The translations under genes were made by a program, and so were the position numbers. A stretch of 64,000 nt of DNA from Stenomitos rutilans HA7619-LM2. Lineage in GTDB: Bacteria > Cyanobacteriota > Cyanobacteriia > Leptolyngbyales > Leptolyngbyaceae. A model generated the notes under the pieces. It was not told the DNA's origin, made no database searches, and was given only the letters and a program-made list of their open reading frames with translations. Positions 25,185 through 32,900 of the stretch are shown here, in pieces. The stretch lies in the NCBI GenBank assembly GCA_019358945.1, contig JAHHIE010000003.1, positions 186,001-250,000 of the forward strand, in the 5' to 3' direction. Numbering within the stretch: position 1 is the stretch's first letter; each line of letters starts with the position of its first letter.

Positions 25185-25763
25185 TTAAGGATTGATCGCC
25201 TGTGCAGACCAGCCGGAACCATCGTATCGATGCAACCAACGGTTTTGGGGATCGCCGCGCAACTCCAAATGGTCTACCGCCTGTGGATCAAGCAGCAACA
25301 AGCAGAAATGGGGTAGAGGAGTCGTTGCGTCCGGTACAGCGACATCAAATCCATCCTTATCTGTTTGAGGCTTGCCGGGATATGCCCAGGCAAACTGTGT
25401 ACGGGCAGCATCAGATAACGCCTGCCACATCGCCTGTCGAGCTTTTTGCAGCGTCGAATCGGGGTAATCAGCTTTCACTAAAAGTAACTCACCCGCAAGA
25501 CGAAACTGTTCGCGCGTTTTAGGAAAGTACCAGCAGGCTTCCCCCCAGGCGCAGCGATCGATCTGTTCAGTCTTGGCACTGCGAGCATCCGTCACAAACT
25601 GTAGCTGGTTACTGCCATCAAGAAACCCCCGAAACACGATCGTCCGATTGGCAGGACGCTGATCGGCTCGAACGGTCGCAAGCTGTAAATAACGAGTATA
25701 CACCAACGCACGATTGCGGTGAAGGGCGCGGGCAAGTGGCGATCGCCAGGAAGCCAAAGACAT
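25185..25763 (-). CDS. Npun_F5749-type FMN-dependent PPOX flavoprotein
   Basis: A 192-residue pyridoxamine 5'-phosphate oxidase-fold protein. Characteristic elements are WRSPLARALHRNRALVYTRY, LATVRADQRPANRTIVFRGF, LQFVTDARSAKTEQI, EACWYFPKTREQFRLAGEL and PLPHFCLLLLDPQAVDHLEL, with the final RWLHRYDGSGW. It is the cyanobacterial and plastid split-barrel flavoprotein family; the reaction is not known. Start ATG 25763. No partner gene is adjacent. The upstream region has the common cyanobacterial string GGACTTACACAAACC and the short palindrome AAACCTCGGAGGTTT. Confidence 0.85.
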   Translation of the reverse strand: MSLASWRSPLARALHRNRALVYTRYLQLATVRADQRPANRTIVFRGFLDGSNQLQFVTDARSAKTEQIDRCAWGEACWYFPKTREQFRLAGELLLVKADYPDSTLQKARQAMWQALSDAARTQFAWAYPGKPQTDKDGFDVAVPDATTPLPHFCLLLLDPQAVDHLELRGDPQNRWLHRYDGSGWSAQAINP

Positions 25764-26038
25764 AGAGGAAAGGCCAAAGGCTTAATGATTAGGACTTACA
25801 CAAACCTCGGAGGTTTCAACCAGGATCAGGCACCGTAACCACTATATAGCCTACTTCAGGCTAACTAAATTGTTAAGAAAGCGTTGCTTAAAGAGGGCGT
25901 AAAAGTCGCTTAAAACAGTAAATTTCAGGGTTTCTACGGACAAAAACGTGTGGCAAATAATCCGGATTGAGATACATTAAACGGGCTTAAAGGAATAACA
26001 ATGCTCAGGTTTTCTGGTTCATTATTGCGGTTGTAAAA

Positions 26039-28051
26039 ATGACAGGTTTAGGTCTTCTTGCAATGAGTTTGTTGCAAACAGTCCCTCCAGCAGTACTCTC
26101 GGAAACCCCGATAGCCACGCCATTGCAGAGAGTATCAGGCCGGGCACTAGAGGCCAGTGAGACGATCGCCGTAGCACATGATGAGGCGATCGCCCTTGCC
26201 GCTCCTGACACTCTACATTTGTCAACCTTTAAGGCATCATCCCCTGTAGACTCTGTTATCGTTAGCACAAAGCCTTTACCTCAACTGCAGCAGGCCCCTG
26301 AAACGACTGCACGCTTACCAGAATTCAGTCGCTCGTCTCAGGTTTCAACGGCCTCAACCGTCGCTCCTCTGGCAGCAGCCTCACCACCCCAGCGATCGCT
26401 GCTGACAGCGCTTGCCCCAGTTGCTATACCTCCAGTCGCCGCACCTCCAGTTGCTGCACCCCCAGTTGCTGCACCTAATGAAACAGGTCTGGATTTGGCA
26501 ACGGCTCCAAGAGAGGATGTGGATGAGGGTAGGAATGCCGCCATGTCGCAGGTGACAGCGGTTTCACAGTTGACGGATGTAGAACCGACTGATTGGGCCT
26601 TTCAAGCGTTGCAGTCGTTAGTTGAACGCTATGCCTGTCTTGTGGGATACCCCGATAAAATCTTTCAAGGGAATCGTTCGCTGACTCGCTATGAGTTTGC
26701 AGCCGGTTTGAACGCCTGTTTCGATCGCGTCAATGAACTGCTCGCCTCAGCCACCACAGATTTAGTCAAACAAGACGATCTCATCACGTTGCAAAAACTG
26801 CAAGAAGAATACGCGGCAGAGCTGGCAACCCTGCGTGGTCGGGTAGAAACGCTGGAAGCACGGACGGCAACGCTGGAAAAGCAGCAATTTTCAACGACGA
26901 CGCGCTTATTTGGACAAGCCATTTTTAGCCTTCAAGGCAGCAATCGCACAAATATTGATTTGTTTCCTCGCGATGGTCAACCAGAGCGATCGGGCCAGCT
27001 CAACACGACGTTTGCTGATCAGGTGGAACTGTCGTTTGTCACATCGTTTCGTCCTGGTGATTTACTGTTGACGGGTTTGCAGACGGGCAACTTGCGATCG
27101 AGCGCTCCCGATCTCTTTACCAACATGGGTCGGCTTGCCTACGAATCAGGGCAAGAAAATCAATTGGTGTTGAGTGATTTGTCGTATCGGTTTTCGGTTA
27201 CTCCTAACTTTGGGGTCATTATTGGAACAGCGGGTGTGAACCCTAGCAACACGTTTCGAGGCATCAATCCCCTTGAGGGCACCGGGTTTGGGGCACTGTC
27301 GCTGTTTGGGCAGCGCAATCCCATCCTGGCGATCGGCAATGGTACGGGTGGCATTGGTTTTGATTGGCAAATTGCGCCCAGAGTCAGCTTGCAAGGGATC
27401 TATAGTGCCGAATTGCCTGCTGTTGCAACCGATAGCGATGCGGGAGGGCTTTTCGGTGGCCGCTATGTTGCAGGGGTACAGCTTTCACTCGCTCCCACCA
27501 ATACGATTGATGTGGGCTTAGATTATCTTTTTTCTCGATCGCTTGATAGCTCACTTGGCACAGGTATTGGCGATACGCAGTTGGTATCTCCTTTTACGCT
27601 GGGTGATGTGCCTCTAACGACCCATGCGATCGGTGCAACGCTGGCGTGGCGGGTCACTCCCCGTTGGACACTGGGTACCTGGGGCGGCTGGACAACATCG
27701 ACCCCGATCGACAACAGCCTTTCTGGCTCGGTACAAACCACCAACTGGATGGTGTTTTCGGCTTTCCCCGACCTTTTTGGAGCCGGAAATCTGGGTGGCA
27801 TTTTGGTCGGGCAACCGCCTAAAATTACGGCCAGTTCGCTACCAACGGGCTTTAACTTCCCGAAGTTTGCGACTGGCGGCGGGGCGGGTGGTCAAACCGA
27901 CACGGCCATTCACCTGGAACTGTTTTATCGAGCACGCCTGACTGACAACATTGCCATTACCCCAGGCTTGCTAGTGGTCTTCAATCCCAATCACAATGCT
28001 GCTAACGATACGTTGTTGATTGGCACGTTAAGGACAACGTTTCAGTTTTAG
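26039..28051 (+). CDS. Iron uptake porin (SLH domain plus OprB-type beta-barrel)
   Basis: A 670-residue outer-membrane porin. After a signal-like N terminus and a Pro/Ala/Val linker with three PPVAA repeats, an SLH-like domain (DVEPTDWAFQALQSLVERYA, then SLTRYEFAAGLNACFDRVNEL) is followed by a coiled coil (LATLRGRVETLEARTATLEK). A beta-barrel of the OprB/iron-uptake porin type then runs to the end (LRTTFQF, terminal Phe). The SLH domain would bind the peptidoglycan layer. The ATG at 26039 lacks a ribosome-binding site. An ATG at 26001 has AAAGGA upstream and would encode a better signal sequence, but in another frame (see findings). Monocistronic or followed by the secreted protein. Confidence 0.88.
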   Translation: MTGLGLLAMSLLQTVPPAVLSETPIATPLQRVSGRALEASETIAVAHDEAIALAAPDTLHLSTFKASSPVDSVIVSTKPLPQLQQAPETTARLPEFSRSSQVSTASTVAPLAAASPPQRSLLTALAPVAIPPVAAPPVAAPPVAAPNETGLDLATAPREDVDEGRNAAMSQVTAVSQLTDVEPTDWAFQALQSLVERYACLVGYPDKIFQGNRSLTRYEFAAGLNACFDRVNELLASATTDLVKQDDLITLQKLQEEYAAELATLRGRVETLEARTATLEKQQFSTTTRLFGQAIFSLQGSNRTNIDLFPRDGQPERSGQLNTTFADQVELSFVTSFRPGDLLLTGLQTGNLRSSAPDLFTNMGRLAYESGQENQLVLSDLSYRFSVTPNFGVIIGTAGVNPSNTFRGINPLEGTGFGALSLFGQRNPILAIGNGTGGIGFDWQIAPRVSLQGIYSAELPAVATDSDAGGLFGGRYVAGVQLSLAPTNTIDVGLDYLFSRSLDSSLGTGIGDTQLVSPFTLGDVPLTTHAIGATLAWRVTPRWTLGTWGGWTTSTPIDNSLSGSVQTTNWMVFSAFPDLFGAGNLGGILVGQPPKITASSLPTGFNFPKFATGGGAGGQTDTAIHLELFYRARLTDNIAITPGLLVVFNPNHNAANDTLLIGTLRTTFQF

Positions 28052-28067
28052 CGGGGTGCAGTCGGCG

Positions 28068-28115
28068 TTATTCAACTTTTTGGTTATTCAACTTTTTGGT
28101 TATTTACCTTTTTGG
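28068..28115. repeat. Three tandem 16-bp units
   Basis: TTATTCAACTTTTTGG is repeated exactly at 28068-28083 and 28084-28099. A third, degenerate unit (TTATTTACCTTTTTGG) fills 28100-28115. The tract lies between the porin gene and the next start codon (28145). Confidence 0.65.
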
Positions 28116-28144
28116 AATCTTACTCTCTTCTTGGGTTCAAGCTT

Positions 28145-29047
28145 ATGTCATTGCGTTCTTGCTTCCAATTGCCTTGCTTCCAACTGTTTCAGCTTCTTGT
28201 AGGTAGTGCTGCGATCGTGCCGTTGTGGGCTGCTAGCGCGATCGCTCAAGTGCAGATTAACAGCACGGGGGTTATCTCTGGCACCATCACACCGCCCAAC
28301 AAAAATCCGAATTTCAACCAGGGCACGACGCGAGTGGATACGGACAGCCAGGGACGCTATTTTCGTAATGGGGTGTTGGTCTTTGATGCGAGCGCGATTA
28401 ACCCCAATTTGGTGAGAATGGGTGCTAATGGCAGCTTCTTTGTCGATTTTCGGGGCATTCCTGTTGTTTCAACCAATGGCACCCTGGATTCTGCAATCTT
28501 ATCGGGGCAATTACAACCGACGCAGCGGTTTAATAATGATACGCCAGTCAATTTTTGGGGCAACATTCAGGATGAATTTGTCGTACAAGGCAATTATGTT
28601 GGTACGGTGACTGATCCGGCGACCGGGCAGCAATATCAAGGAACCTTTGCCATCCGAGGGCAGGGGCCGCGCTATAGCGACTCTAATGGCGGTTCAAGCC
28701 CTACCGTGTTTGATTTTCGATCGCAGTACAACTTTCAGGCAAATCCCTCCATTGCCCCTAAGCCAACCGTGTTCTCCTACCCGGTGAATGCTATGCCCGT
28801 GAAATTGACCATCACGGTGCCCGCAGGTTTGCAGCCGATCGGGTCGGGCACAACTGGAAGCGGCACGACGATCGGCGGCACGGGCAGTACCGGCAGCACG
28901 GGCAGTACCGGCGGCGCGGGTAACAATACCGATCCTGTACTCTCGATTTTTAGTGCTGGAAGCTCCTTTGAGGTTCAGCGCGCGGTGCTGGATGCGGCAC
29001 AAGCACCAGACGCGATCGGTCCCAAAAGCCGAGTTCTACTGCGATAG
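28145..29047 (+). CDS. Secreted hypothetical protein with Gly/Ser/Thr-rich linker
   Basis: A 300-residue exported protein. The signal peptide is LFQLLVGSAAIVPLWAASAIA, with likely cleavage before QVQIN. The mature N terminus is beta-rich (GVISGTITPPNKNPNFNQGT ... GSFFVDFRGIPVVST, and FAIRGQGPRYSDSNGGSSP). A repetitive linker (GSGTTGSGTT, then GSTGSTGSTGGAG) precedes a short C-terminal helical stretch. I recognise it only as a cyanobacterial exported protein of unknown role. The frame opens upstream at TTG 28112; ATG 28145 is preferred. It follows the porin in the same orientation, so a surface role is likely. Confidence 0.75.
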   Translation: MSLRSCFQLPCFQLFQLLVGSAAIVPLWAASAIAQVQINSTGVISGTITPPNKNPNFNQGTTRVDTDSQGRYFRNGVLVFDASAINPNLVRMGANGSFFVDFRGIPVVSTNGTLDSAILSGQLQPTQRFNNDTPVNFWGNIQDEFVVQGNYVGTVTDPATGQQYQGTFAIRGQGPRYSDSNGGSSPTVFDFRSQYNFQANPSIAPKPTVFSYPVNAMPVKLTITVPAGLQPIGSGTTGSGTTIGGTGSTGSTGSTGGAGNNTDPVLSIFSAGSSFEVQRAVLDAAQAPDAIGPKSRVLLR

Positions 29048-29162
29048 AGCGATATCGATCGCTCTTCCAGGACGTGTGTTGTCTGATGGTTTCAAGACCC
29101 TCAGATCTTGTGGATGGAGTAGACTTTTGGGAAGGTAGGGTTCTAAAGGACAAAAGCCACTC

Positions 29163-29825
29163 ATGACAGGAATATTTTTGGCGGGAGCAAGTCGTGGCGT
29201 GGGGCGAGAGATTGCGAAAAGCTTGACCACCCAGGGGCACGAGGTTGTTGTCCTGCTGCGATCGAACACCGCTCGTCCAGAGCTAGAAGCAATGGGCGCA
29301 ACGGTGGTGTTTGGCGATGCCCTGGATGCCGAAGCGCTTGCGGCACTCGTTGCTAAACAACCCCTTGATACCGTCATTAGCACGATCGGCGGTAAACCAA
29401 CGGACGGCGAACGGGCTGACTTTAAAGGCAACCAGAACTTGATTGATGCGGCTGTGAAGGCTGGTGTGAAGCGGTTTCTTTTAGTGTCGTCGATCGGCAC
29501 GGGTGAAAGTGCGGCTGCCTTGCCACCACAGGCGCTTGAAACGCTGGGTGCTGTCCTGGCAGAAAAAGAACAGGCCGAAAATCATCTCGTTGCCAGCGGC
29601 TTGACATATACGATTATTCGTCCCGGTGGGTTGAAGTCAGAGCCACCCAGAGGTACGGCGGTTTTAACCGAAAATCCTAATGTGGCTGGCTCGATTCATC
29701 GTGCGGATGTAGCCGATCTGGTGATTCGTAGCCTTACCTCCGATCGCGCCAAGAACAAAATCCTGTCAGCGGTCGATCGTACCCTGCTGTTTGGTCAGTT
29801 AGAGTTTGAAGACTTTGAGCTGTAA
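29163..29825 (+). CDS. Atypical short-chain dehydrogenase/NAD(P)-binding protein
   Basis: A 220-residue NAD(P)-binding protein of the atypical SDR group. The Rossmann motif is IFLAGASRGVGREIAKSL. It has STIGGKPTDGERADFKGNQN, KRFLLVSSIGTG and TIIRPGGLKSEPPRG. It lacks the YxxxK catalytic pair of classical SDRs. It is similar to Ycf39-like and NAD(P)H-binding proteins in cyanobacteria. ATG 29163 has AAAGGAC further upstream than usual. The last 31 bases overlap the convergent membrane-protein gene. Confidence 0.8.
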   Translation: MTGIFLAGASRGVGREIAKSLTTQGHEVVVLLRSNTARPELEAMGATVVFGDALDAEALAALVAKQPLDTVISTIGGKPTDGERADFKGNQNLIDAAVKAGVKRFLLVSSIGTGESAAALPPQALETLGAVLAEKEQAENHLVASGLTYTIIRPGGLKSEPPRGTAVLTENPNVAGSIHRADVADLVIRSLTSDRAKNKILSAVDRTLLFGQLEFEDFEL

Positions 29826-30421
29826 AGGCTGGATGGTTGCAGTTCAACCAATGGTGCTGTGGCAGTCACAGGCAACGACGAACCAAACGGTTTCAACCAG
29901 CCAGCGACGAGTGCCCCATCCAGCACAAAACGAACGCTTGCAAACAGCAACAGGCTTTCAAGGCCCAAGCTCACTAACGTCTGGAGCACCATTGGTTCGT
30001 CCAACCGTCCTTCTACCAGCGCTAACCCTCGCACCAGCCCAAACGCGAACACGGCCCCAGAGCGAAGGTGGGGATTGCGGTCTTGCCGGATGATATAGCG
30101 GTAGGTCACGCCAAAAAGGAACCCAGAGAACGCTGCGATCGCGTCACTGATGATAATCTCGAAGCCATCTGCACGGATGAGAGACGGAGTTAAGAATACA
30201 GAGTGGGGTGTTCGTAACCAGCTTTCTACCAGCGTGAGGGCACCAAACACCAGGCCACTCGTGGCTGCGCCCAGAAGACCCGCTTTGACCGATTCAATGC
30301 GCTCAGCCAGATCGATCAGTGCGATCGCAGGCTCAGGTTGCTCATGATGGTTCATCGACATAGCTACGCGTTGCGATTGCAGCTTTTCGATTGTAGATGG
30401 ACTTGTGCTCTCATCATCCAT
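29795..30421 (-). CDS. Membrane protein, conserved in cyanobacteria, unknown function
   Basis: A 208-residue protein with polar N- and C-terminal tails. Four hydrophobic segments are visible: KAGLLGAATSGLVFGALTLV, IISDAIAAFSGFLFGVTY, SGAVFAFGLVRGLALVE and LVSLGLESLLLFASVRFVL. Start ATG 30421 is chosen; a longer frame opens at 30487 and a second Met is 20 codons in. The C terminus overlaps the convergent SDR gene by 31 bp. It is divergent from petN, whose start is 92 bp away. Function unknown. Confidence 0.7.
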   Translation of the reverse strand: MDDESTSPSTIEKLQSQRVAMSMNHHEQPEPAIALIDLAERIESVKAGLLGAATSGLVFGALTLVESWLRTPHSVFLTPSLIRADGFEIIISDAIAAFSGFLFGVTYRYIIRQDRNPHLRSGAVFAFGLVRGLALVEGRLDEPMVLQTLVSLGLESLLLFASVRFVLDGALVAGWLKPFGSSLPVTATAPLVELQPSSLYSSKSSNSN

Positions 30422-30512
30422 TATGCTCAAATCTTTTACAGCCTTTATCCCCGTGCAACTTTGAACTATGATCAACAAAGAAAACATTTCACGACGCTGA
30501 TTTTACACACTC

Positions 30513-30602
30513 ATGGATATTGTGACGCTGGGTTGGGTTTCGCTGCTGGTGGTATTTACGTTCTCGATTTCGATGGTCGTTTGGGGCCGCAACGGGTTTT
30601 AG
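30513..30602 (+). CDS. petN: Cytochrome b6f complex subunit VIII (PetN)
   Basis: A 29-residue thylakoid membrane peptide (residues 1-16 [16 protein letters not shown], then [13 protein letters not shown]). It is almost identical to PetN of other oxygenic phototrophs, which forms one membrane helix at the edge of the cytochrome b6f complex and is needed for its stability. It ends with the invariant WGRNGF. The 90-bp gene is followed after 9 bp by another small membrane protein. It is a clear marker that the host is a cyanobacterium. Confidence 0.96.
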   Translation: MDIVTLGWVSLLVVFTFSISMVVWGRNGF

Positions 30603-30611
30603 GTTGGTCTT

Positions 30612-30806
30612 GTGGAAGCTCCTGTTTTTAACGTTCTTGTTTTAGTTGCCTTTGGGCTGATGGTGATCATCAGTGGGGGGGTCGGCTATCTTACCCTGGC
30701 AGAGTGGCGCGATCGCCGCCGCCGCGATCGCGCGTCGCGAGACGATCGTGCCATCCCCCGCAGCACTGAGAAGCCCTCGCGTAAGTCTGGCAACGCGAAA
30801 AAGTAA
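30612..30806 (+). CDS. Small membrane protein downstream of petN
   Basis: A 64-residue protein beginning at GTG 30612, nine bases after the petN stop. It has one hydrophobic helix (FNVLVLVAFGLMVIISGGVG) and then EWRDRRRRDRASRDDRA, a strongly basic tail partly encoded by two HIP1 octamers (30709-30716 and 30724-30731). The close spacing suggests co-transcription with petN. A short membrane protein with a basic stromal-side tail could associate with a thylakoid complex, but this is inference. I do not recognise a named family. Confidence 0.65.
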   Translation: MEAPVFNVLVLVAFGLMVIISGGVGYLTLAEWRDRRRRDRASRDDRAIPRSTEKPSRKSGNAKK

Positions 30807-30951
30807 TGGCGTTCTGAGCAAAGATCCGTCAAAGATCTCAGCTAACGCTCAACGGCTCTCATGCAAGTCGAATTTTAGCACCACTTGCATTGGGTCGTTA
30901 GTGCATTTTTAAGGACAGCAGGTCTGCGATCACGGCTCACATGATCACGGC

Positions 30952-31257
30952 TTACAGCAGAGCATTGAGACGTTGAACGATCGGATCTTGATGACGCTGC
31001 AAGAGATTCCGATAGGTATCTGCTAACGCGTTTGCAAGCTGGTCTTCTACACTCTGGGCTTCTTGCTTAGAAAGGCATTTTTCAAAACATAGTTGATACT
31101 GACGCGACTGGAAGAGACCTGTTGCTAGCTCTTTAAGCAGCGTGTCATCAAAGGGACAATCCCAATCAAACTGTTCATCGATCGTTTCTAACAAGAGCAT
31201 TTTGGCCTTGCAGCGAACGACCGCTCGATGCGGACGGTGACGATTAGCTAATTCCAT
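30952..31257 (-). CDS. Conserved hypothetical protein
   Basis: A 101-residue soluble protein with a Cys and Leu-rich helical second half (FDDTLLKELATGLFQSRQYQ, then CFEKCLSKQEAQSVEDQLAN). The first 19 residues (MELANRHRPHRAVVRCKAK) are basic; a second Met at codon 20 (31200) could be the real start. No domain recognised. Monocistronic between petN's partner and the emfourin gene. Confidence 0.5.
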   Translation of the reverse strand: MELANRHRPHRAVVRCKAKMLLLETIDEQFDWDCPFDDTLLKELATGLFQSRQYQLCFEKCLSKQEAQSVEDQLANALADTYRNLLQRHQDPIVQRLNALL

Positions 31258-31336
31258 GACAATGTATGCTGCGTAACGATGTCTTGCAGTATACCCATGT
31301 TTCTGAAGTCAGTTCACCTCACCAAAGTCACATTCT

Positions 31337-31367
31337 GCTCTTCGCGTTCTTTGCGCCTTAGCGGTAG
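31337..31367. repeat. Dispersed repeat, partial copy
   Basis: TGCTCTTCGCGTTCTTTGCG followed by CCTTAGCGG is a short, diverged relative of the repeat at 14034-14098 and 61958-62017. Confidence 0.5.
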
Positions 31368-31383
31368 TAACTTCCGAGCCAAT

Positions 31384-31686
31384 TTAATTTGATTCCTTAC
31401 TGCGTCGAGCATCCATTAACCAGTGCACCAGGGGCTTAAGCGGTTCTGGTATCGCCGCTTCTCCAAAAGCGATCGTGTGGGTGCGATCGCCGTCCTGTAC
31501 AGTGATTTCGTACTCAAAGCGGTCTGGTTGCGCCTGCATTGAGGAAGCCGAGACGTGAAAAAAGTCTGCCGCTTCGATGAGGTGGCGCAGTTGGGCTATT
31601 TGGTCGGGCGCTAGAGTAGCGGTATCGACGGTGATGGTGAGTGGCATTCCCGTGAAGCCACCACTGCGCTCTAAGGTAATGTGCAT
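31384..31686 (-). CDS. Emfourin-type inhibitor of M4 protease
   Basis: A 100-residue protein (MHITLERSGGFTGMPLTITV ... DTATLAPDQIAQLRHLIEAA ... FEYEITVQDGDRTHTIAFGE) that matches emfourin, the small protein inhibitor of protealysin-like M4 proteases. Its ATG directly follows the TAA of the M4 gene with no spacer, so the two are translationally coupled and made in fixed proportion. No signal peptide, consistent with inhibition in the cytoplasm. The terminal residues of the N-terminal region contact the protease in characterised emfourins; I cannot verify that here. Confidence 0.85.
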   Translation of the reverse strand: MHITLERSGGFTGMPLTITVDTATLAPDQIAQLRHLIEAADFFHVSASSMQAQPDRFEYEITVQDGDRTHTIAFGEAAIPEPLKPLVHWLMDARRSKESN

Positions 31687-32742
31687 TTAGATGACTCCCA
31701 CCTGCTGCCAGGCACTGCGGACAGCGTTCTGCTCTTCACTTTCGTTTCCATAGACCTGTTCGGCGATCGCGATCGTAGCAGTGGCCGCTTCCTCGAAAGT
31801 TGCCGTGGCGCTCAGCCCACTCTTTAATGTGATATACCAAATCTTGCCTGTTTTTTCCCAGGCGTAGCCACCGATTGTCATTGCCGCCAGATAAAACGCA
31901 TGGTTCGGGATGCCAGAGTTGATGTGAACGCCGCCGCGATCACGCGACCCAGTATAGCGATCCTGGTAGTGTTTGGGTTGAGGGTCTGTCCCAAAGTGTG
32001 GGTCGTTGATATACGCCTTCTCACCCGTGAGTGTACGAACCCCTTGAATGCTTGCACCGGGGCCAAGCACATCTTTGCCAATGTACCAGTCGGCTTGTTC
32101 AACGGTCTGGCTATACTTCCACTGGAGAATTAAACTGCCCATGACATCGGCAAAGCTTTCATTGAGTGCGCCCGACTCACCAAAGTAGTCAAGATTGCTG
32201 GTAAAGCTCACGACCCCATGAGTGAGTTCATGCCCCACCACGTCGAGCGCCTGGGTAAACCGAGTAAATAAACTTCCGTCACCGTCGCCATAGGCCATCT
32301 GCTGACCGTTAAAAAATGCGTTGGACATCGGCCCACCAAAGGTATCGCCTGCATGGATACTCGATCGCAACGGCAAGCCAGCATCATCCAGCGAGTCTCG
32401 ATCGAACACGTCTTTGTAGAAATCATAGACATCACCGGAGTAATCATACGCCTCGTTGGCAGCCTCATCGTCTGCTGGGCGATCGCCTTCTCGCCGCAGC
32501 AACTTGCCAGGTAAGGGATCGCTGGCTCCACTCATGTCGTACACATAGCGCTCTTTGCCAGCGATCTGTCCCATCAAAGAAACAGACAGTGGTTGGGTGC
32601 TCAACAACCGCCGAGCCGTACGATATTCGTTGCCCAGTGAGGCCAGTGCAATCTGACGCACAGCCGGATCTTCAGAGTCTTGCAGGCTTTCAGCCATGTA
32701 GGGTGGCACGAAGCAACAAAGGGAATGATGACATAGGTGCAT
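31687..32742 (-). CDS. Protealysin-like M4 family metallopeptidase
   Basis: A 351-residue zinc protease of the thermolysin family. HELTH (171-175) and Glu195 in GALNESFADV bind zinc and Glu172 is the catalytic base; GGVHINSGIPNHAF holds the later His. The N terminus is the short protealysin propeptide (LCCFVPPYMAESLQ), not the long propeptide of secreted thermolysins, and there is no signal peptide. The start ATG 32742 is preceded by GAAGGAG; the frame opens further upstream. The emfourin gene is coupled to its stop. Upstream in the same orientation are two beta-rich proteins that may be partners or substrates. Confidence 0.92.
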   Translation of the reverse strand: MHLCHHSLCCFVPPYMAESLQDSEDPAVRQIALASLGNEYRTARRLLSTQPLSVSLMGQIAGKERYVYDMSGASDPLPGKLLRREGDRPADDEAANEAYDYSGDVYDFYKDVFDRDSLDDAGLPLRSSIHAGDTFGGPMSNAFFNGQQMAYGDGDGSLFTRFTQALDVVGHELTHGVVSFTSNLDYFGESGALNESFADVMGSLILQWKYSQTVEQADWYIGKDVLGPGASIQGVRTLTGEKAYINDPHFGTDPQPKHYQDRYTGSRDRGGVHINSGIPNHAFYLAAMTIGGYAWEKTGKIWYITLKSGLSATATFEEAATATIAIAEQVYGNESEEQNAVRSAWQQVGVI

Positions 32743-32900
32743 AGGACGCTCCTTCAGGGATGGGCGATCGAACAAGAACCTGGGTTTGACAGCGATGCTA
32801 CGCAGGTTCGGTTACTCAAAACTCTCTAGCTTGTCGGCGCATTCACGAAGTGGCTCCTTCGGAGCTAGCGCTACTTAAAACTCAAAACTCAAAACTGGTA

